A DNA stretch of 64,000 bases from Robertmurraya dakarensis (GCF_900156875.1 NZ_LT707409.1:3369435-3433434); one strand, 5' to 3'. Shown: positions 32,930-43,321, numbered from the stretch's first letter. Notes: generated from the sequence alone by a model not told the origin. A program made the numbers and translations.

Positions 32930-33151
32930 TTAATCTCCTGAAAAAAAATGTTGGATCAAACGAAGCATTGCGTATACACCTGCCGCTAACCCTAGCAATA
33001 AACCGAGAATTAAAAAAAGCGGTTCGGTTCCAAATTGATTATCCAGCCACCTTCCGAGAAAGATGCCAATCAGTACGGATCCGACTAGTTGAGAAAGAAT
33101 CGCGGACATTAACGCCATCGCTTGAAACGGGTGGCGATTGTTCTGTTTCAT
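32930..33151 (-). CDS. atpZ: AtpZ/AtpI family small membrane protein
   Basis: 73 residues, two spans (~14-32 and ~42-62) with QLVGSVLIGIFLGRWLDNQFG, typical of AtpZ proteins that open atp operons and are proposed to work with AtpI in Mg2+ supply. It is the first gene after the atp promoter. Confidence 0.8.
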   Translation of the reverse strand: MKQNNRHPFQAMALMSAILSQLVGSVLIGIFLGRWLDNQFGTEPLFLILGLLLGLAAGVYAMLRLIQHFFSGD

Positions 33152-33265
33152 GATAACGCATCCTCTCTTTAAGAGAATGGTAAGAAGTCTTAATGCGTTG
33201 CCTAATTTAAAAATATTGGTAGAAATGGTCGAAATTTGTAAACCCTATCATTTATACCCTTAGTT

Positions 33266-33294
33266 AGCATACAATAGCACATTATCAATGTCAA
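33266..33294 (-). promoter_or_regulatory. Sigma-A promoter of the ATP synthase operon
   Basis: Minus strand TTGACA (33289-33294), 17 bp, TATGCT (33266-33271). Perfect -35, four of six in the -10. Confidence 0.65.
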
Positions 33295-33431
33295 TGCGTT
33301 TACAGTGAAAAAAATCACACATTAATGCGGTAAATCAGTGACGTTCACAAATTTTACATATTTACCTTTTATCACCATCTTGAACTTTCATTACACATCT
33401 GGTAAAGGGAGTAACATTCAGCTTCCTATCC

Positions 33432-33486
33432 TCAAAAAAAATCCCCTTCCAAGGATCGAACGAAGCACATTAGACCCTTGGAAAGG
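33432..33486 (-). terminator. Terminator of the S8 protease gene
   Basis: TCCTTTCCAAGG pairs with CCTTGGAAGGGGA (one bulge) with a ~30-base loop, followed by eight T on the minus strand, starting within 10 bp of the protease stop. Confidence 0.88.
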
Positions 33487-33493
33487 ATTATAC

Positions 33494-35713
33494 TTATCTT
33501 TTCTTAACAATTATTATATTTGACTCCAGCATATCCTCTTTCCCTGCTTTCCTCGCAAATACCTTGGCAATGTACATCCCGTCTTTGGGAAGTTTCTGGT
33601 TTGACAGCTCTTCTTTGAGCATTCCTTTGCCCACCTTTCGCTTCCAATCTAAAAATCCGACAAATTGATAACTGTCTGGATCGAACAGCGCAATTCCAAA
33701 CTCTTCTGCGCCTCCTGGTAAATACACTTCGTATCGATAGGTGCCTTCTTTATCACCCAAGCCGAAATCAAATCCCATCACCCTTGGATAGTCAGGTTCT
33801 TCAACTACATATAAATACGGAATTCTGATTTGCTGGCTGCCTGCACTCAATTCAAGATACCCATCATACAGATTCTTTGCCAGGACGTGAGGATCGACCA
33901 TCATTTTAACTTCTACTTTACGTTTTTCTTTTGGTTTTAGCGTAAAAGACTGAGGAAGCTCCCATTCTATCCCTTTTTCATTTCTTGGAATTTTGAAAGA
34001 ATATGTTTTTCTCTTCTCGCTGACATTTTCAATTTCGATATTCTGCTTGTGTACATGCAGCTGCTCACCCAGCTTGAACTGCCCGAATTGCAGCGACGCT
34101 GGTGTGGCAATTGATTCTGTTTCAATGGCGTCTTTTATTTGGATTCTCCCCGCGCCCTGCTCAAATGTTCTATAAGGACGCTTCTTTTCATCCTTTATCG
34201 GCAGCGCTGTATTCATTAACGCCCCTTTTATTTGTTCAGGGCTCCAATCCGGATGAGCTTGCTTAATTAATGCACACGCTCCCGCCACATGCGGGGATGC
34301 CATGCTCGTTCCCTGCAATGCCAGATAACCGCCTGGTATCGTGCTATTAATCGCTACCCCTGGCGCAACCACATCTGGCTTAATTTCCCATGTAGAAGTA
34401 ACAGGGCCCCGGGAGCTAAAGTCAGCAAGTAAATCTTTTTGTTCTATTATAGTAGTTGTTATAAATATCTCTTCTTTAGAAATGAGCTTTTTCAGCTTTT
34501 CGCCTACCTTTTTTGATAAAGTAGCAACAGGTATATCAATCGGCTGGTCAATGTTTCCTATAAAAGCACCCTTTGTATTGTTATAAATGACAACAGCCTC
34601 TGCTCCGGCCTCGCGTGCATTTTTTGCTTTTTCCGTAAACGTTATTTCTCCTCTTTCAATGAGAGCTATTTTTCCTTTAACCTTTTTCAGTTCTTCTGGC
34701 TTTCCTAACCCGCCGAAAGCCATTTGATAGGATCGGTCTAAATTCCAAAATTGTGCTCCCAGCATCGGCTCTAACCTTATTTTTAAATCTTTAACAGTAA
34801 GATAAGGTATCTTCATAGGCGGCGTCGAGGCACCTACTGAAATTGCCTTTGCCGCTGTACCCGGCGAACCTACCGTCCACATATTCGGACCAGAGTTACC
34901 AGACGAGGTTACCGCAACAATCCCTTTCTCTACCACTTTATTAAGAGCCAAACTAATCGGCAAATCCGGTCCATTGATGCTATTTCCCAGCGATAAATTG
35001 AGCACATCAACCTTATCTTTAACCGCTTCTTCAATCGCTGCCAGCACTTGTTCCGTTGTGCCGGAACCTCCTGGACCTAGCGCCCGGTACGCAATGACCT
35101 TAGCGTCAGGGGCCACGCCCTTGGATTTTCCGTTAGCCGCAATAATGCCTGCCACATGCGTCCCATGAAGAGTACTTTGTCCCGCTTGACTTTTCGTTTC
35201 CATTGGGTCATCATCGCCGTCCACCAGATCATGCCCCCCTGCATAGTTCCTTCTTAAATCGGGGTGGGTGTAGTCGATACCCGTGTCGATCACACCAACG
35301 GTCATCCCTTTTCCAGTCAAACGCTTATTTCCTTTGTCAAACATCCCCCTGACATCATCGCCGCCAATTAGAGAAATATTTTCAGCTTTTTCCGCTTTGT
35401 ATGTAAATACAGGAGAGACCATTTTAACATTTGCAGATTCTGCAAGCTTTGATAAAGAAGCCAGACTGCCTTTAACAGAAAAGCCTTGAAGCGCATGCTG
35501 ATAAATATAGCGCAACTTTAAATCAGGATAATCACTAATGAGCGATTCTATTTGCTCTTTGGAATGATTTTTCGGAAGAGTGACAATCGCTACTTTTTCT
35601 TCCTGCGGTGATTGTTCCGGAATCGGAGGGTGTTTGAGATCAAGGGCTTTGATGGGGGAAAGAGGCAGCATCATACATAAAGTTATGGTTAGGAAAAGCA
35701 TAATACGTTTCAT
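33494..35713 (-). CDS. Secreted S8 subtilisin-like protease with PA domain
   Basis: About 739 residues: signal peptide (1-~23), inhibitor I9 propeptide (~40-107), S8 catalytic domain with Asp143 (VGVIDTGID), His183 (HGTHVAGI), oxyanion Asn (SSGNSGP) and Ser470 (GTSMASPHVAG), interrupted by a PA domain (~340-420). A C-terminal ~180-residue beta-rich extension follows. It resembles Vpr-like minor extracellular proteases. The ATG at 35713 has AGGGGTG at 7 bases; a TTG two codons upstream is too close. It has its own terminator and sits between mnaA and the atp operon, unlike B. subtilis, where vpr lies elsewhere. Confidence 0.92.
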   Translation of the reverse strand: MKRIMLFLTITLCMMLPLSPIKALDLKHPPIPEQSPQEEKVAIVTLPKNHSKEQIESLISDYPDLKLRYIYQHALQGFSVKGSLASLSKLAESANVKMVSPVFTYKAEKAENISLIGGDDVRGMFDKGNKRLTGKGMTVGVIDTGIDYTHPDLRRNYAGGHDLVDGDDDPMETKSQAGQSTLHGTHVAGIIAANGKSKGVAPDAKVIAYRALGPGGSGTTEQVLAAIEEAVKDKVDVLNLSLGNSINGPDLPISLALNKVVEKGIVAVTSSGNSGPNMWTVGSPGTAAKAISVGASTPPMKIPYLTVKDLKIRLEPMLGAQFWNLDRSYQMAFGGLGKPEELKKVKGKIALIERGEITFTEKAKNAREAGAEAVVIYNNTKGAFIGNIDQPIDIPVATLSKKVGEKLKKLISKEEIFITTTIIEQKDLLADFSSRGPVTSTWEIKPDVVAPGVAINSTIPGGYLALQGTSMASPHVAGACALIKQAHPDWSPEQIKGALMNTALPIKDEKKRPYRTFEQGAGRIQIKDAIETESIATPASLQFGQFKLGEQLHVHKQNIEIENVSEKRKTYSFKIPRNEKGIEWELPQSFTLKPKEKRKVEVKMMVDPHVLAKNLYDGYLELSAGSQQIRIPYLYVVEEPDYPRVMGFDFGLGDKEGTYRYEVYLPGGAEEFGIALFDPDSYQFVGFLDWKRKVGKGMLKEELSNQKLPKDGMYIAKVFARKAGKEDMLESNIIIVKKR

Positions 35714-35775
35714 TTGCAATCACCCCTCTCTTTTTTCATTAGATTGTTCTTTAATGGGGGTGAATATGCGCATTA

Positions 35776-35808
35776 GAAAAAGCCGACGTTTTTAACGTCA
35801 GCCTTTTA
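35776..35808 (-). terminator. mnaA terminator
   Basis: GGCTGACGTT pairs with AACGTCGGC (one mismatch) around a short A-rich loop, then TTTTTCT on the minus strand. The upstream arm overlaps the mnaA stop codon. Confidence 0.85.
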
Positions 35809-36952
35809 AAGGTTGATAGGAATCAGGTCTATCACTTGTTTCTTTAAAATAGAAGCGAATCGCTTCGCAAATTCGTCTCGATGCTTCTCCATCACCGTAC
35901 GGATTTACCGCTTTTGCCATTTTTTCATAAGCAGTTTCATCTGTTAAAAGCTCAGTCGCTAAGCTGTAAATATTTTCTTCCTCGACACCAGCGAGCTTTA
36001 ACGTTCCCGCCTCAATTCCTTCTGGACGTTCCGTTGTATCACGAAGAACTAGAACAGGCACACCAAGAGATGGCGCCTCCTCTTGAACACCGCCCGAGTC
36101 CGTTAAGATTAAGTGCGCTCTCGCTGCAAAGTTATGAAAATCAATGACGTCTAGCGGTTCAATTAGATGAATACGGTGGTCATTTCCTAATACTTCTGAA
36201 GCAATTTCCCTTACGACAGGGTTTAAATGGACAGGATACACCACCTGGACATCCTTTTGTTCTTCCACAATCCGCTTGATTGCGCTGAACATATTTCTCA
36301 TCGGTTCGCCAAGATTTTCACGGCGATGTGCCGTTAGCAAAATCAAGCGGTCATTTCCGAGCTTGGTGAGAATTTCGTGTGTATACTCTTCTTTAACCGT
36401 CGTCTTTAAAGCGTCAATCGCCGTATTTCCGGTGATAAAAATATCTTCTTCATTTTTGTTTTCCGTGCGCAGATTTTCTGCCGATTTTGACGTCGGTGAA
36501 AAATGCAGATCAGCAATGACACCAGTAAGCTGGCGATTCATTTCTTCCGGGAATGGTGAATATTTATTCCACGTACGAAGGCCTGCCTCAACATGGCCAA
36601 CGGTGATTTGGTTATAGTAAGCAGCAAGGCTTGCCACAAATGTTGTTGTTGTATCGCCGTGCACAAGAACAATATCGGGCTTTACTTCCTTCATTACTTT
36701 ATCCAAACCTTCTAAGCCTCGGGTTGTTACATCCACCAATGTTTGACGGTCCTTCATGATATTTAAATCATAATCCGGAGTGATCCCAAAAATTTGCAGC
36801 ACTTGGTCAAGCATTTGGCGATGCTGCGCTGTCACCGTTACGATGGACTCAAAATACTCAGGGTACTTTTGGATTTCCAGAACAAGCGGAGCCATTTTAA
36901 TCGCTTCAGGTCTTGTCCCAAATATGGTCATGACTTTAATACGTCGGGTCAA
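35798..36952 (-). CDS. mnaA: UDP-N-acetylglucosamine 2-epimerase (non-hydrolysing)
   Basis: 384 residues. Interconverts UDP-GlcNAc and UDP-ManNAc for wall teichoic acid linkage and other surface glycans. N-terminal VMTIFGTRPEAIKMAPLV, LVHGDTTTTFV (~95), HVEAGLRTW (~118), and LTDSGGVQEEAP (~285) are family signatures of the GT-B-like fold. It lies 18 bp downstream of upp and probably shares its transcript. Confidence 0.95.
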   Translation of the reverse strand: MTRRIKVMTIFGTRPEAIKMAPLVLEIQKYPEYFESIVTVTAQHRQMLDQVLQIFGITPDYDLNIMKDRQTLVDVTTRGLEGLDKVMKEVKPDIVLVHGDTTTTFVASLAAYYNQITVGHVEAGLRTWNKYSPFPEEMNRQLTGVIADLHFSPTSKSAENLRTENKNEEDIFITGNTAIDALKTTVKEEYTHEILTKLGNDRLILLTAHRRENLGEPMRNMFSAIKRIVEEQKDVQVVYPVHLNPVVREIASEVLGNDHRIHLIEPLDVIDFHNFAARAHLILTDSGGVQEEAPSLGVPVLVLRDTTERPEGIEAGTLKLAGVEEENIYSLATELLTDETAYEKMAKAVNPYGDGEASRRICEAIRFYFKETSDRPDSYQPLKG

Positions 36953-36970
36953 TCAGAACACCAGCCTTCA

Positions 36971-37600
36971 TTATTTTGTGCCAAATAAACGGTCGCCTGC
37001 GTCACCAAGACCTGGCACGACATAGCCTTTTTCATTCAATTTCTCGTCTAATGCTGCAATATAAATATCCACATCCGGGTGAGCTTCTTTTACTGCTTCG
37101 ACCCCTTCTGGAGCTGCAACTAAACACATGAACTTAATATTCTTTGCGCCGCGCTTCTTTAATGAAGTGATCGCTTCTACCGCAGATCCTCCCGTAGCAA
37201 GCATCGGGTCCACAACGATGAAATCTCTTTCTTCGACATCGCTTGGCAGCTTAACAAAATATTCTACCGGCTTTAATGTTTGCGGATCGCGGAATAAGCC
37301 GATATGTCCCACCTTTGCAGCAGGGATTAATTTTAAAATTCCATCAACCATGCCGATGCCAGCACGCAGAATTGGGATGATACCGATCTTTTTACCTGAT
37401 AATACCTTAGATTTTGTTTTACTAACAGGTGTTTCAATTTCAATTTCTTCAAGGGGCATGTCCCTCGTAATTTCAAACGCCATTAATGTTGCAACTTCAT
37501 CAACCAATTCACGAAATTCCTTCGTTCCTGTGTCTTTTTCTCGTATGTATGTAAGTTTGTGTTGAATAAGCGGGTGGTCAAAAACGTAAACTTTTGCCAT
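36971..37600 (-). CDS. upp: Uracil phosphoribosyltransferase
   Basis: 209 residues, converts uracil and PRPP to UMP. PRPP motif [16 protein letters not shown] (~128-143) and the uracil loop near the C terminus ([16 protein letters not shown]). AAAGGAG stands 9 bases before the ATG. Order glyA-upp-mnaA is the Bacillus order. Confidence 0.97.
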   Translation of the reverse strand: MAKVYVFDHPLIQHKLTYIREKDTGTKEFRELVDEVATLMAFEITRDMPLEEIEIETPVSKTKSKVLSGKKIGIIPILRAGIGMVDGILKLIPAAKVGHIGLFRDPQTLKPVEYFVKLPSDVEERDFIVVDPMLATGGSAVEAITSLKKRGAKNIKFMCLVAAPEGVEAVKEAHPDVDIYIAALDEKLNEKGYVVPGLGDAGDRLFGTK

Positions 37601-37944
37601 CTAGATCTCTCCTTTTAGTCTTAGATGTAACACACTTCGTCTAATTTTACAGAAAAACATTTTCAAGAGCAACCTATAACGAGTTTTCTAAATAGGAACT
37701 TTTTATGACAGAACGTAATAAACAAGGGCAATCTCATTCTAATGACCCGCTTTTTGATAAAAAGAGTGCTGGCGGTTCATGAGGCATATTCTAATGGCTT
37801 TTTTTTATAAAAATTACCCCCATTGGGACTTAAAGATCTTTCTTAAGACCCATTTTATAAAAATTCTCTTATAAAACGGTCATGACCCTCAACCAAATAA
37901 AAAGCGAGACTCCTAAAACCGGAATCTCACTTTCTTTTACCATC
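37601..37944. other. Intergenic region between upp and glyA (344 bp)
   Basis: Contains the glyA terminator (37899-37937), a second hairpin without adjacent U-run (37824-37852; TGGG-CTTAA/TTAAG-CCCA) flanked by repeats of TTATAAAAATT, and a weak sigma-A-like element before upp (TTGCTC-N17-TAAAAT). No gene is supported. Confidence 0.45.
37899..37937 (-). terminator. glyA terminator
   Basis: AAAGTGAGATTCC pairs with GGAGTCTCGCTTT (small mismatches), followed by TTTTTATTT on the minus strand, within 10 bp of the glyA stop. Confidence 0.88.
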
Positions 37945-39186
37945 TTATAACTCAGGATATAATGTAAACTTGCTTGTAAGAGCTTCAACACGACGTGCCG
38001 CTTCTGCAAGCTTTTCTTGATCTTCGTGGTTTTTCAAAGTAAATCCGATGATTGAAGCAATTTCATCCATATCTTCTAAACCAAAGCCGCGAGATGTAAC
38101 AGCCGCTGTTCCAATACGCACTCCGCTTGTGACAAATGGGCTTTCTGTTTCGAATGGAATAGTATTTTTATTAACGGTAATACCGACTTCATCTAATACA
38201 TGTTCAGCTACTTTGCCTGTTAAGCCTAAAGAACGAACATCTACTAATAATAAGTGGTTGTCTGTTCCGCCAGAAACAAGGTTCAATCCTTCTTCTTGAA
38301 GCTTTTCAGCTAAACGCTTAGCGTTCGCAATAATGTTAGCTGCATATTCCTTAAAGCTGTCTTGAAGCACTTCGCCAAATGCAACTGCTTTTGCAGAAAT
38401 AACGTGCATTAATGGACCACCTTGAATTCCAGGGAAGATGGACTTGTCGATTTTTTTCGCAAATTCTTCTCTGCATAGAATCATTCCGCCGCGAGGTCCG
38501 CGAAGTGTTTTATGTGTTGTTGTTGTCACGAAATCAGCATATGGAACTGGGTTTGGATGAAGTCCAGCAGCAACAAGGCCTGCAATATGAGCCATGTCTA
38601 CCATGAAGTAAGCTCCCACTTCATCTGCAATTTCCTTAAAGCGTTTGAAATCAATTTCACGAGGGTATGCACTAGCGCCAGCAACGATTAATTTTGGCTT
38701 ATGTGTACGTGCTTTTTCTAAAACGTCCTCATAGTTGATCGTTTGTGTTTCTTTGTCAACACCATAATCAACGAAATTGTATTGAACACCACTGAAATTA
38801 ACAGGACTTCCGTGCGTTAAATGTCCACCGTGAGATAGGTTCATCCCTAAAACCGTGTCACCTGGCTCTAAGATTGTAAAGTAAACAGCCATGTTTGCCT
38901 GTGCACCTGAGTGCGGCTGAACATTGACATGCTCTGCTCCAAAGATTTGCTTCGCACGTTCACGTGCAAGATCTTCTACGATATCTACATATTCACATCC
39001 GCCATAATAACGTTTTGCCGGATAACCTTCTGCATACTTGTTTGTTAAAACAGACCCCTGTGCTTCCATAACTGCTTCACTTACAAAGTTTTCGGATGCG
39101 ATTAATTCAATTTTTGTACGCTGACGGCCTAATTCCTTTTGAATTGCCTGAAAAACTTGTTCGTCCTGCTGTGCTAAATGCTTCAT
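37945..39186 (-). CDS. glyA: Serine hydroxymethyltransferase
   Basis: 413 residues, PLP enzyme converting serine and tetrahydrofolate to glycine and methylene-THF. Signatures: [20 protein letters not shown] (~26-45), YGGCEYVD, and the PLP lysine in [18 protein letters not shown] (~225). AGGAGG precedes the ATG. A PurBox pair upstream suggests PurR control, as for B. subtilis glyA. Confidence 0.98.
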   Translation of the reverse strand: MKHLAQQDEQVFQAIQKELGRQRTKIELIASENFVSEAVMEAQGSVLTNKYAEGYPAKRYYGGCEYVDIVEDLARERAKQIFGAEHVNVQPHSGAQANMAVYFTILEPGDTVLGMNLSHGGHLTHGSPVNFSGVQYNFVDYGVDKETQTINYEDVLEKARTHKPKLIVAGASAYPREIDFKRFKEIADEVGAYFMVDMAHIAGLVAAGLHPNPVPYADFVTTTTHKTLRGPRGGMILCREEFAKKIDKSIFPGIQGGPLMHVISAKAVAFGEVLQDSFKEYAANIIANAKRLAEKLQEEGLNLVSGGTDNHLLLVDVRSLGLTGKVAEHVLDEVGITVNKNTIPFETESPFVTSGVRIGTAAVTSRGFGLEDMDEIASIIGFTLKNHEDQEKLAEAARRVEALTSKFTLYPEL

Positions 39187-39297
39187 TTTCCATCCTCCTC
39201 ATGATCAAAAACGGTTAAATTTTTTGTCGATTTTGAAAATACTCATGTGTTACATTCTAATAGGAAATGGACAAATACGCAAGAACTCTTTTTAATA

Positions 39298-39342
39298 AAA
39301 TCCGAATACTTTTTGCGTTAACACTCATTAATGTTCGTTATT
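39298..39342 (-). promoter_or_regulatory. PurR operator (two inverted PurBoxes) upstream of glyA
   Basis: AAATCCGAATACT (39298-39310) and, inverted, AATAACGAACATT (39330-39342) match the 13-base PurBox consensus AWWWCCGAACWWT at 11 and 12 positions. The CGAA cores face opposite ways with a 19-bp gap. This is the arrangement PurR recognises in B. subtilis. It lies about 110 bp before glyA. Confidence 0.65.
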
Positions 39343-39368
39343 AGTGAATACACACTTTTTTCCCAAAA

Positions 39369-39402
39369 ATAAAAAACCTTTGCCCGAAGACAAAAGTTTT
39401 TA
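39369..39402 (-). terminator. ywlG terminator
   Basis: AAACTTTTGTC/GGGCAAAGGTTT stem on the minus strand followed by TTTTATTTTT, directly after the ywlG stop. Confidence 0.8.
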
Positions 39403-39406
39403 CTTC

Positions 39407-39982
39407 CTACGTACAAGAGCTGTTTTCTTCACTTTTCACATATACTGCCCGCGGACCGCCAATTAACTTTGGACGTGTTTTCGCCAGTGTCACATGTGCA
39501 CTGCCAACTTCCTTCCTTGAAACACGGACAGGAACAGCGACATGTTTGAGATGCATGCCAATCAGCGTATCGCCTATATCAATTCCTGCATCCGCCTTAA
39601 TATGCTCGACTACTACAGGATCTTCCAACTGTTCATAGGCATAAGCAGCCATTGCTCCCCCTGCCTTGCGTACAGGAATAACAGATACTTCTTCGAGTCC
39701 CTGGTTAAGTGCCGTCTTCCTTTCCACAACCACAGCTCGATTTAAGTGTTCACAGCATTGAAACGCCAGTGCTATACCTGTTTCCTTCTGGAGCTTCTTT
39801 ATTTCCCCGAAAATCATCGCCGCAACCTCAAACGTTCCGGCTGTACCGATTTTAGCTCCCATCACTTCACTTGTGCTGCAGCCAACCAAGAATACCTGGT
39901 CTTTTTTTAGAGCAACAGCTTCGTTAAACTCAGTCAGTATCGTGTTTAACTGCTGTTCCCATTCTTTAATTTCTGTTGACAT
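39407..39982 (-). CDS. ywlG: YwlG / TIGR01440 family protein
   Basis: 191 residues, DUF436-type family of unknown function conserved in Firmicutes. Typical segments: [19 protein letters not shown] (~32-50) and [13 protein letters not shown] (~80-92), with conserved cysteines. It lies between rpiB and glyA, the usual position. Confidence 0.88.
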   Translation of the reverse strand: MSTEIKEWEQQLNTILTEFNEAVALKKDQVFLVGCSTSEVMGAKIGTAGTFEVAAMIFGEIKKLQKETGIALAFQCCEHLNRAVVVERKTALNQGLEEVSVIPVRKAGGAMAAYAYEQLEDPVVVEHIKADAGIDIGDTLIGMHLKHVAVPVRVSRKEVGSAHVTLAKTRPKLIGGPRAVYVKSEENSSCT

Positions 39983-40022
39983 CTACCTTCCTCCTTTCGT
40001 GAGAAAAGCAAGAATAGAATCA

Positions 40023-40463
40023 TTATTTACCTTCGTAGTCTGTAATTTTCCCAACGCGCTTTTCATGGCGCCCGCCTTCATATTCAGTTGTCAGCCAAGT
40101 TTCTGCAATTTCGCGTGCAAGACCAGGGCCAATCACACGTTCTCCCATTGCTAATACATTGCTGTCATTATGCTGACGCGTTGCTTTTGCACTAAAGACA
40201 TCGTGTACGAGTGCACAGCGAATGCCTTTTACCTTGTTTGCCGCAATACTCATTCCAATTCCAGTACCGCAAATAAGAATGCCCTTATCAAACTCACCAG
40301 CTGCAACTTTTTCAGCTACCGGCAAAGCATAATCAGGGTAATCAACAGATGTGTCGCATTCACAGCCAAAATCTTCGTATTGAATTCCCAGCTCGTCCAT
40401 TAATTTTTTTATTTCTTCACGGATATTAATTCCGCCATGATCTGATGCAATTGCTACCTTCAT
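40023..40463 (-). CDS. rpiB: Ribose-5-phosphate isomerase B
   Basis: 146 residues, interconverts ribulose-5-phosphate and ribose-5-phosphate. KVAIASDHGGINIREEI at the N terminus, and GILICGTGIGMSIAANKVKG (~64-83) with the catalytic Cys. AGGAGG precedes the ATG. It is ywlF in B. subtilis nomenclature. Confidence 0.95.
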   Translation of the reverse strand: MKVAIASDHGGINIREEIKKLMDELGIQYEDFGCECDTSVDYPDYALPVAEKVAAGEFDKGILICGTGIGMSIAANKVKGIRCALVHDVFSAKATRQHNDSNVLAMGERVIGPGLAREIAETWLTTEYEGGRHEKRVGKITDYEGK

Positions 40464-40595
40464 CGCTATTCCTCCTAGATATATACGTTTTCTCGCATGC
40501 GGTTATTATGAACGTTTTCATTTTGACATAAACATTTGAAAAATTAAAGATGGTTTGTCTTAATTTGGTACTATGTCATAATTTTTACATAAATA

Positions 40596-40628
40596 AAACA
40601 GACACACTTTACAGGTATGTCTGCTCCC
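40596..40628 (-). terminator. Terminator of the chemoreceptor gene
   Basis: CAGACATACC / TGTGTCTG stem and TTTTATTTATG on the minus strand, ~11 bp after the gene. Confidence 0.75.
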
Positions 40629-40638
40629 TATACATATT

Positions 40639-41934
40639 CTATATTTTAAACCTTGTAATCGTGTTTTTAAGCTGCTCTGCCTGACCTTTCAAATCTAAAG
40701 CTAACTTTTCCACATTCTCGATTACCCCTGCCTGATGATTGGTCGCTGTCGTCACCTCTTGCGCCCCAGCAGATGTCTCTTCTGCAATCGCAGCAACTTC
40801 CTGGGATTGTGTAGAGGTATGTTGAATGCTCTCCATTTGTTTATCCACAAGGGTTGTGATTTTCATAACAGAATCAGCCATTTCATGTACACTCTTCGTC
40901 ATCTCTTCAATCACTTCATTCGTCTTCGACCCTTTTTTCGCTTCATTGTTGGCAGAATCCACTTGTTCTGAGATTTGCTTGACAACATTACGTACCTCAG
41001 TTTGAATATTTTGAATGAGCTCCGAGATGCCTTGAACGGCTTTAGCACTTTCATCGGCCAGCTTGCGGACTTCTTCGGCTACGACCGCAAAGCCCTTCCC
41101 ATGCTCTCCTGCCCTCGCCGCTTCAATCGAAGCATTGAGTGCGAGAAGATTCGTTTGTGCAGCAATATCACCAACAAGCCCAATAATCTGCTCGACCTTT
41201 GCCGCATTTTCCTCTAACTTTTTTACAGTCTGCAGCGATTGCTCATTATCCGCCGCTAGCTTTTGAATACCAGATACTAATGAGTGTATGACATTTTTTG
41301 ATTGCTTAAGATCCTCTACCATTTCTTTTGACACCATTCCAGAAGTTTTAGCTGTTTCCTGTACTTCTTCTGCAATGCGGATGACATCTTCCACCGATTC
41401 TGCTGTTTCTTGGATAGAAACAGCGGAGTTGTCTGCACCAAGAGAAATTTCACTAATGGTTCTTGCAATCGCTTCCGCTTGTTCTGCTGCGGCTGTCGAT
41501 TCATTCGATATGGCGATCACTTTGTCATTTGTTTCACGGAAGTTCTCGTCAATTTTTTGAACCATTTCTCTAATATTATAAAGCATATGATTAAAGGCAA
41601 TCCCGAGCGAACGAATCTCATCATCTGATTTTGGCAGTTCAACGTCTTCACTAATATCACCATTTGCTGCCTTTAATGCTGCTTTTTCAAGCTTTTGGAG
41701 AGGTCTAATAATAAACCCGGCAGCAAGGAAGGCCAGCACGCCAGACCAAATGATTCCCATCAATAGCGTGAGGACCGTAAAAGCTGCCTCACTCATCGGT
41801 ATTGAGCCCTTTATATTTGGATAAATAAAATAGATAAACAGCGCACTTGTCGAATACGTAATCACCGCAAGTATCGTAATAAACAAGACAAGTTTCTTTC
41901 TAAGTCCAAATTTCAATCCTTTCGTTTCCTCCAT
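40639..41934 (-). CDS. Methyl-accepting chemotaxis protein without extracellular sensor domain
   Basis: 431 residues. Two membrane spans (~14-37 and ~52-76) flank a loop of only ~15 residues, so there is no ligand-binding domain. A HAMP domain (~75-130) is followed by the signalling coiled coil, whose tip contains [21 protein letters not shown]. It may sense membrane or cytoplasmic state rather than an external ligand. ATG at 41934 follows GGGAGG at 5 bases; a further in-frame start upstream overlaps ywlE and is rejected. It lies between ywlE and rpiB, an insertion relative to B. subtilis. Confidence 0.9.
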   Translation of the reverse strand: MEETKGLKFGLRKKLVLFITILAVITYSTSALFIYFIYPNIKGSIPMSEAAFTVLTLLMGIIWSGVLAFLAAGFIIRPLQKLEKAALKAANGDISEDVELPKSDDEIRSLGIAFNHMLYNIREMVQKIDENFRETNDKVIAISNESTAAAEQAEAIARTISEISLGADNSAVSIQETAESVEDVIRIAEEVQETAKTSGMVSKEMVEDLKQSKNVIHSLVSGIQKLAADNEQSLQTVKKLEENAAKVEQIIGLVGDIAAQTNLLALNASIEAARAGEHGKGFAVVAEEVRKLADESAKAVQGISELIQNIQTEVRNVVKQISEQVDSANNEAKKGSKTNEVIEEMTKSVHEMADSVMKITTLVDKQMESIQHTSTQSQEVAAIAEETSAGAQEVTTATNHQAGVIENVEKLALDLKGQAEQLKNTITRFKI

Positions 41935-41944
41935 GTTTTCCTCC

Positions 41945-42397
41945 CTAGCTGTCACCAGCTTTTTCTATCTTTTTTATGATTTTATCGATTATGTCATGAA
42001 GCTCTTTGTATGTTTGCCGGTATAATTCAAGAGGTCCGCCGAATGGATCACTAATATCACCATAAGAATCACCTTCTGCAAACTCTTTCAATGTAAAGGT
42101 TTTTCCTGCTGCCATTGGAAACATATTGTTAATTGAATCCTTATGACTCCATGTCATTGTCAATATGTACGTTGCCCAATTTACACTCTCTTCCGTCAAC
42201 ATTGAAGATCGATGGTCATGGGTGATGTTTTGTTCTTTTAATACGGTTTGAGTATGCTGTGATGCTGATGCTCCATTTGCAGCAAATACTCCTGCCGACT
42301 TCACTTCAATCCCTGGAATCCCCTTGCTTTTTAAAATCGCTTCGGCCATCGGACTGCGGCATGTATTCCCCGTACAAACAAATAAAATTCGGATCAT
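41945..42397 (-). CDS. ywlE: Low-molecular-weight protein phosphatase, protein-arginine phosphatase type
   Basis: 150 residues. P-loop CTGNTCRS (residues 7-14) is the C(X)5R catalytic motif with the Thr in CTGNT that favours phospho-arginine in YwlE-type enzymes, and a general-acid Asp lies in [10 protein letters not shown]. YwlE counters McsB kinase in stress control. It lies upstream of a chemoreceptor, 10 bp away. Confidence 0.9.
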   Translation of the reverse strand: MIRILFVCTGNTCRSPMAEAILKSKGIPGIEVKSAGVFAANGASASQHTQTVLKEQNITHDHRSSMLTEESVNWATYILTMTWSHKDSINNMFPMAAGKTFTLKEFAEGDSYGDISDPFGGPLELYRQTYKELHDIIDKIIKKIEKAGDS

Positions 42398-42562
42398 TAC
42401 TGGCTCCTCCTCGTTTCTACATTATATGACATTTTTCCTATTTAAAATAGGCATGTATTGTAAAACTAAGTAAAATTCCTTAAATATTCAAATATTATTT
42501 TTAAAATTTTAACATTTATAGATTGACAAATAAAATAGCAGAGAGAATTTTTAACAAAGTAA

Positions 42563-42591
42563 TAAAAAAGACGCCAATCGGCGCCTTTTGT
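42563..42591 (-). terminator. mntP terminator
   Basis: AAAGGCGCCGATTGGCGTCTTT hairpin followed by TTTATTAC on the minus strand, 30 bp after mntP; also has A/U symmetry. Confidence 0.85.
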
Positions 42592-42620
42592 TCTATACGA
42601 TACATCTTTGAACTTTTTTC

Positions 42621-43178
42621 TTAAAACAACAGGAGTAATTTCACACCAAATGCCATTAAAATACTTCCGCCAAGTGCTTCACTATATGTACCAAGCCATC
42701 CTTGCACTCTCCTGCCGATTAGAAGGCCCAGCCAAGTTAACAGACATGCCCCGGCGCCAAAGCATAAAAGTACTAAAGCGGTCTTGGCTCCGTAAATCCC
42801 AAGTGTTAGGCCGACAGAGAAGCTGTCAAGACTTACGCTTATCGAGAATGCCAATAGACCAAATCCCACAGGAGTAATGAGAGCACCTTCATCTTCTTTC
42901 CTGAAGCTTGACCATATCATTTGCACTCCTAGTATGATTAACAACACTCCCCCGACATAAGCGGCAAATGTCCCAAATTGCTCAGAAAGAAACCGTCCGG
43001 CAATAATCCCGAGCAGCGGCATAAAAATGTGAAATAATCCTATTGTTAAGCCAATCTTAAATATTTCCCTGAGGCGCAGTCGGAACATTCCCATTCCCAG
43101 ACCAACTGAAAATGCATCCATCCCTAGTGCAAACGCCATTAGTATTAGTGTTAGTAACTCGCCGATTATCGATGACAT
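42621..43178 (-). CDS. mntP: Manganese efflux pump MntP
   Basis: 185 residues, six membrane spans. The conserved acidic pairs MDAFSVGL (~20-27) and LDSFSVGL (~116-123) identify the MntP family. Exports Mn2+. It is ywlD in B. subtilis order. The 152-bp upstream region contains a GGTACC half-repeat; I see no yybP-ykoY type manganese riboswitch. Confidence 0.92.
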   Translation of the reverse strand: MSSIIGELLTLILMAFALGMDAFSVGLGMGMFRLRLREIFKIGLTIGLFHIFMPLLGIIAGRFLSEQFGTFAAYVGGVLLIILGVQMIWSSFRKEDEGALITPVGFGLLAFSISVSLDSFSVGLTLGIYGAKTALVLLCFGAGACLLTWLGLLIGRRVQGWLGTYSEALGGSILMAFGVKLLLLF

Positions 43179-43297
43179 CCTTCGCGCCTCCCTAAACTTG
43201 CTAATTCAGCATATGCAAGTCCAACAGCGTTTAGAAGTCAAACATATCGCACAAACAGCCAATTCTAACCCAGCAAATGTCCACCCGAAAAAGACAC

Positions 43298-43321
43298 TGT
43301 CCACGACCGGTACCAGGTACC
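43298..43321 (+). repeat. Half copy of the GGTACC repeat
   Basis: TGTCCACG, three bases, GGTACCAGGTACC, as at 25707-25730, here between ywlC and mntP. It ends 10 bp before the ywlC stop. Confidence 0.75.

Larger units (their letters stand above)
33152..33493. other. Intergenic region upstream of the atp operon (342 bp)
   Basis: Holds the atp promoter (33266-33294), a ~115-nt leader toward atpZ and the terminator of the S8 protease gene (33432-33486). Nothing else was recognised. Confidence 0.5.
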
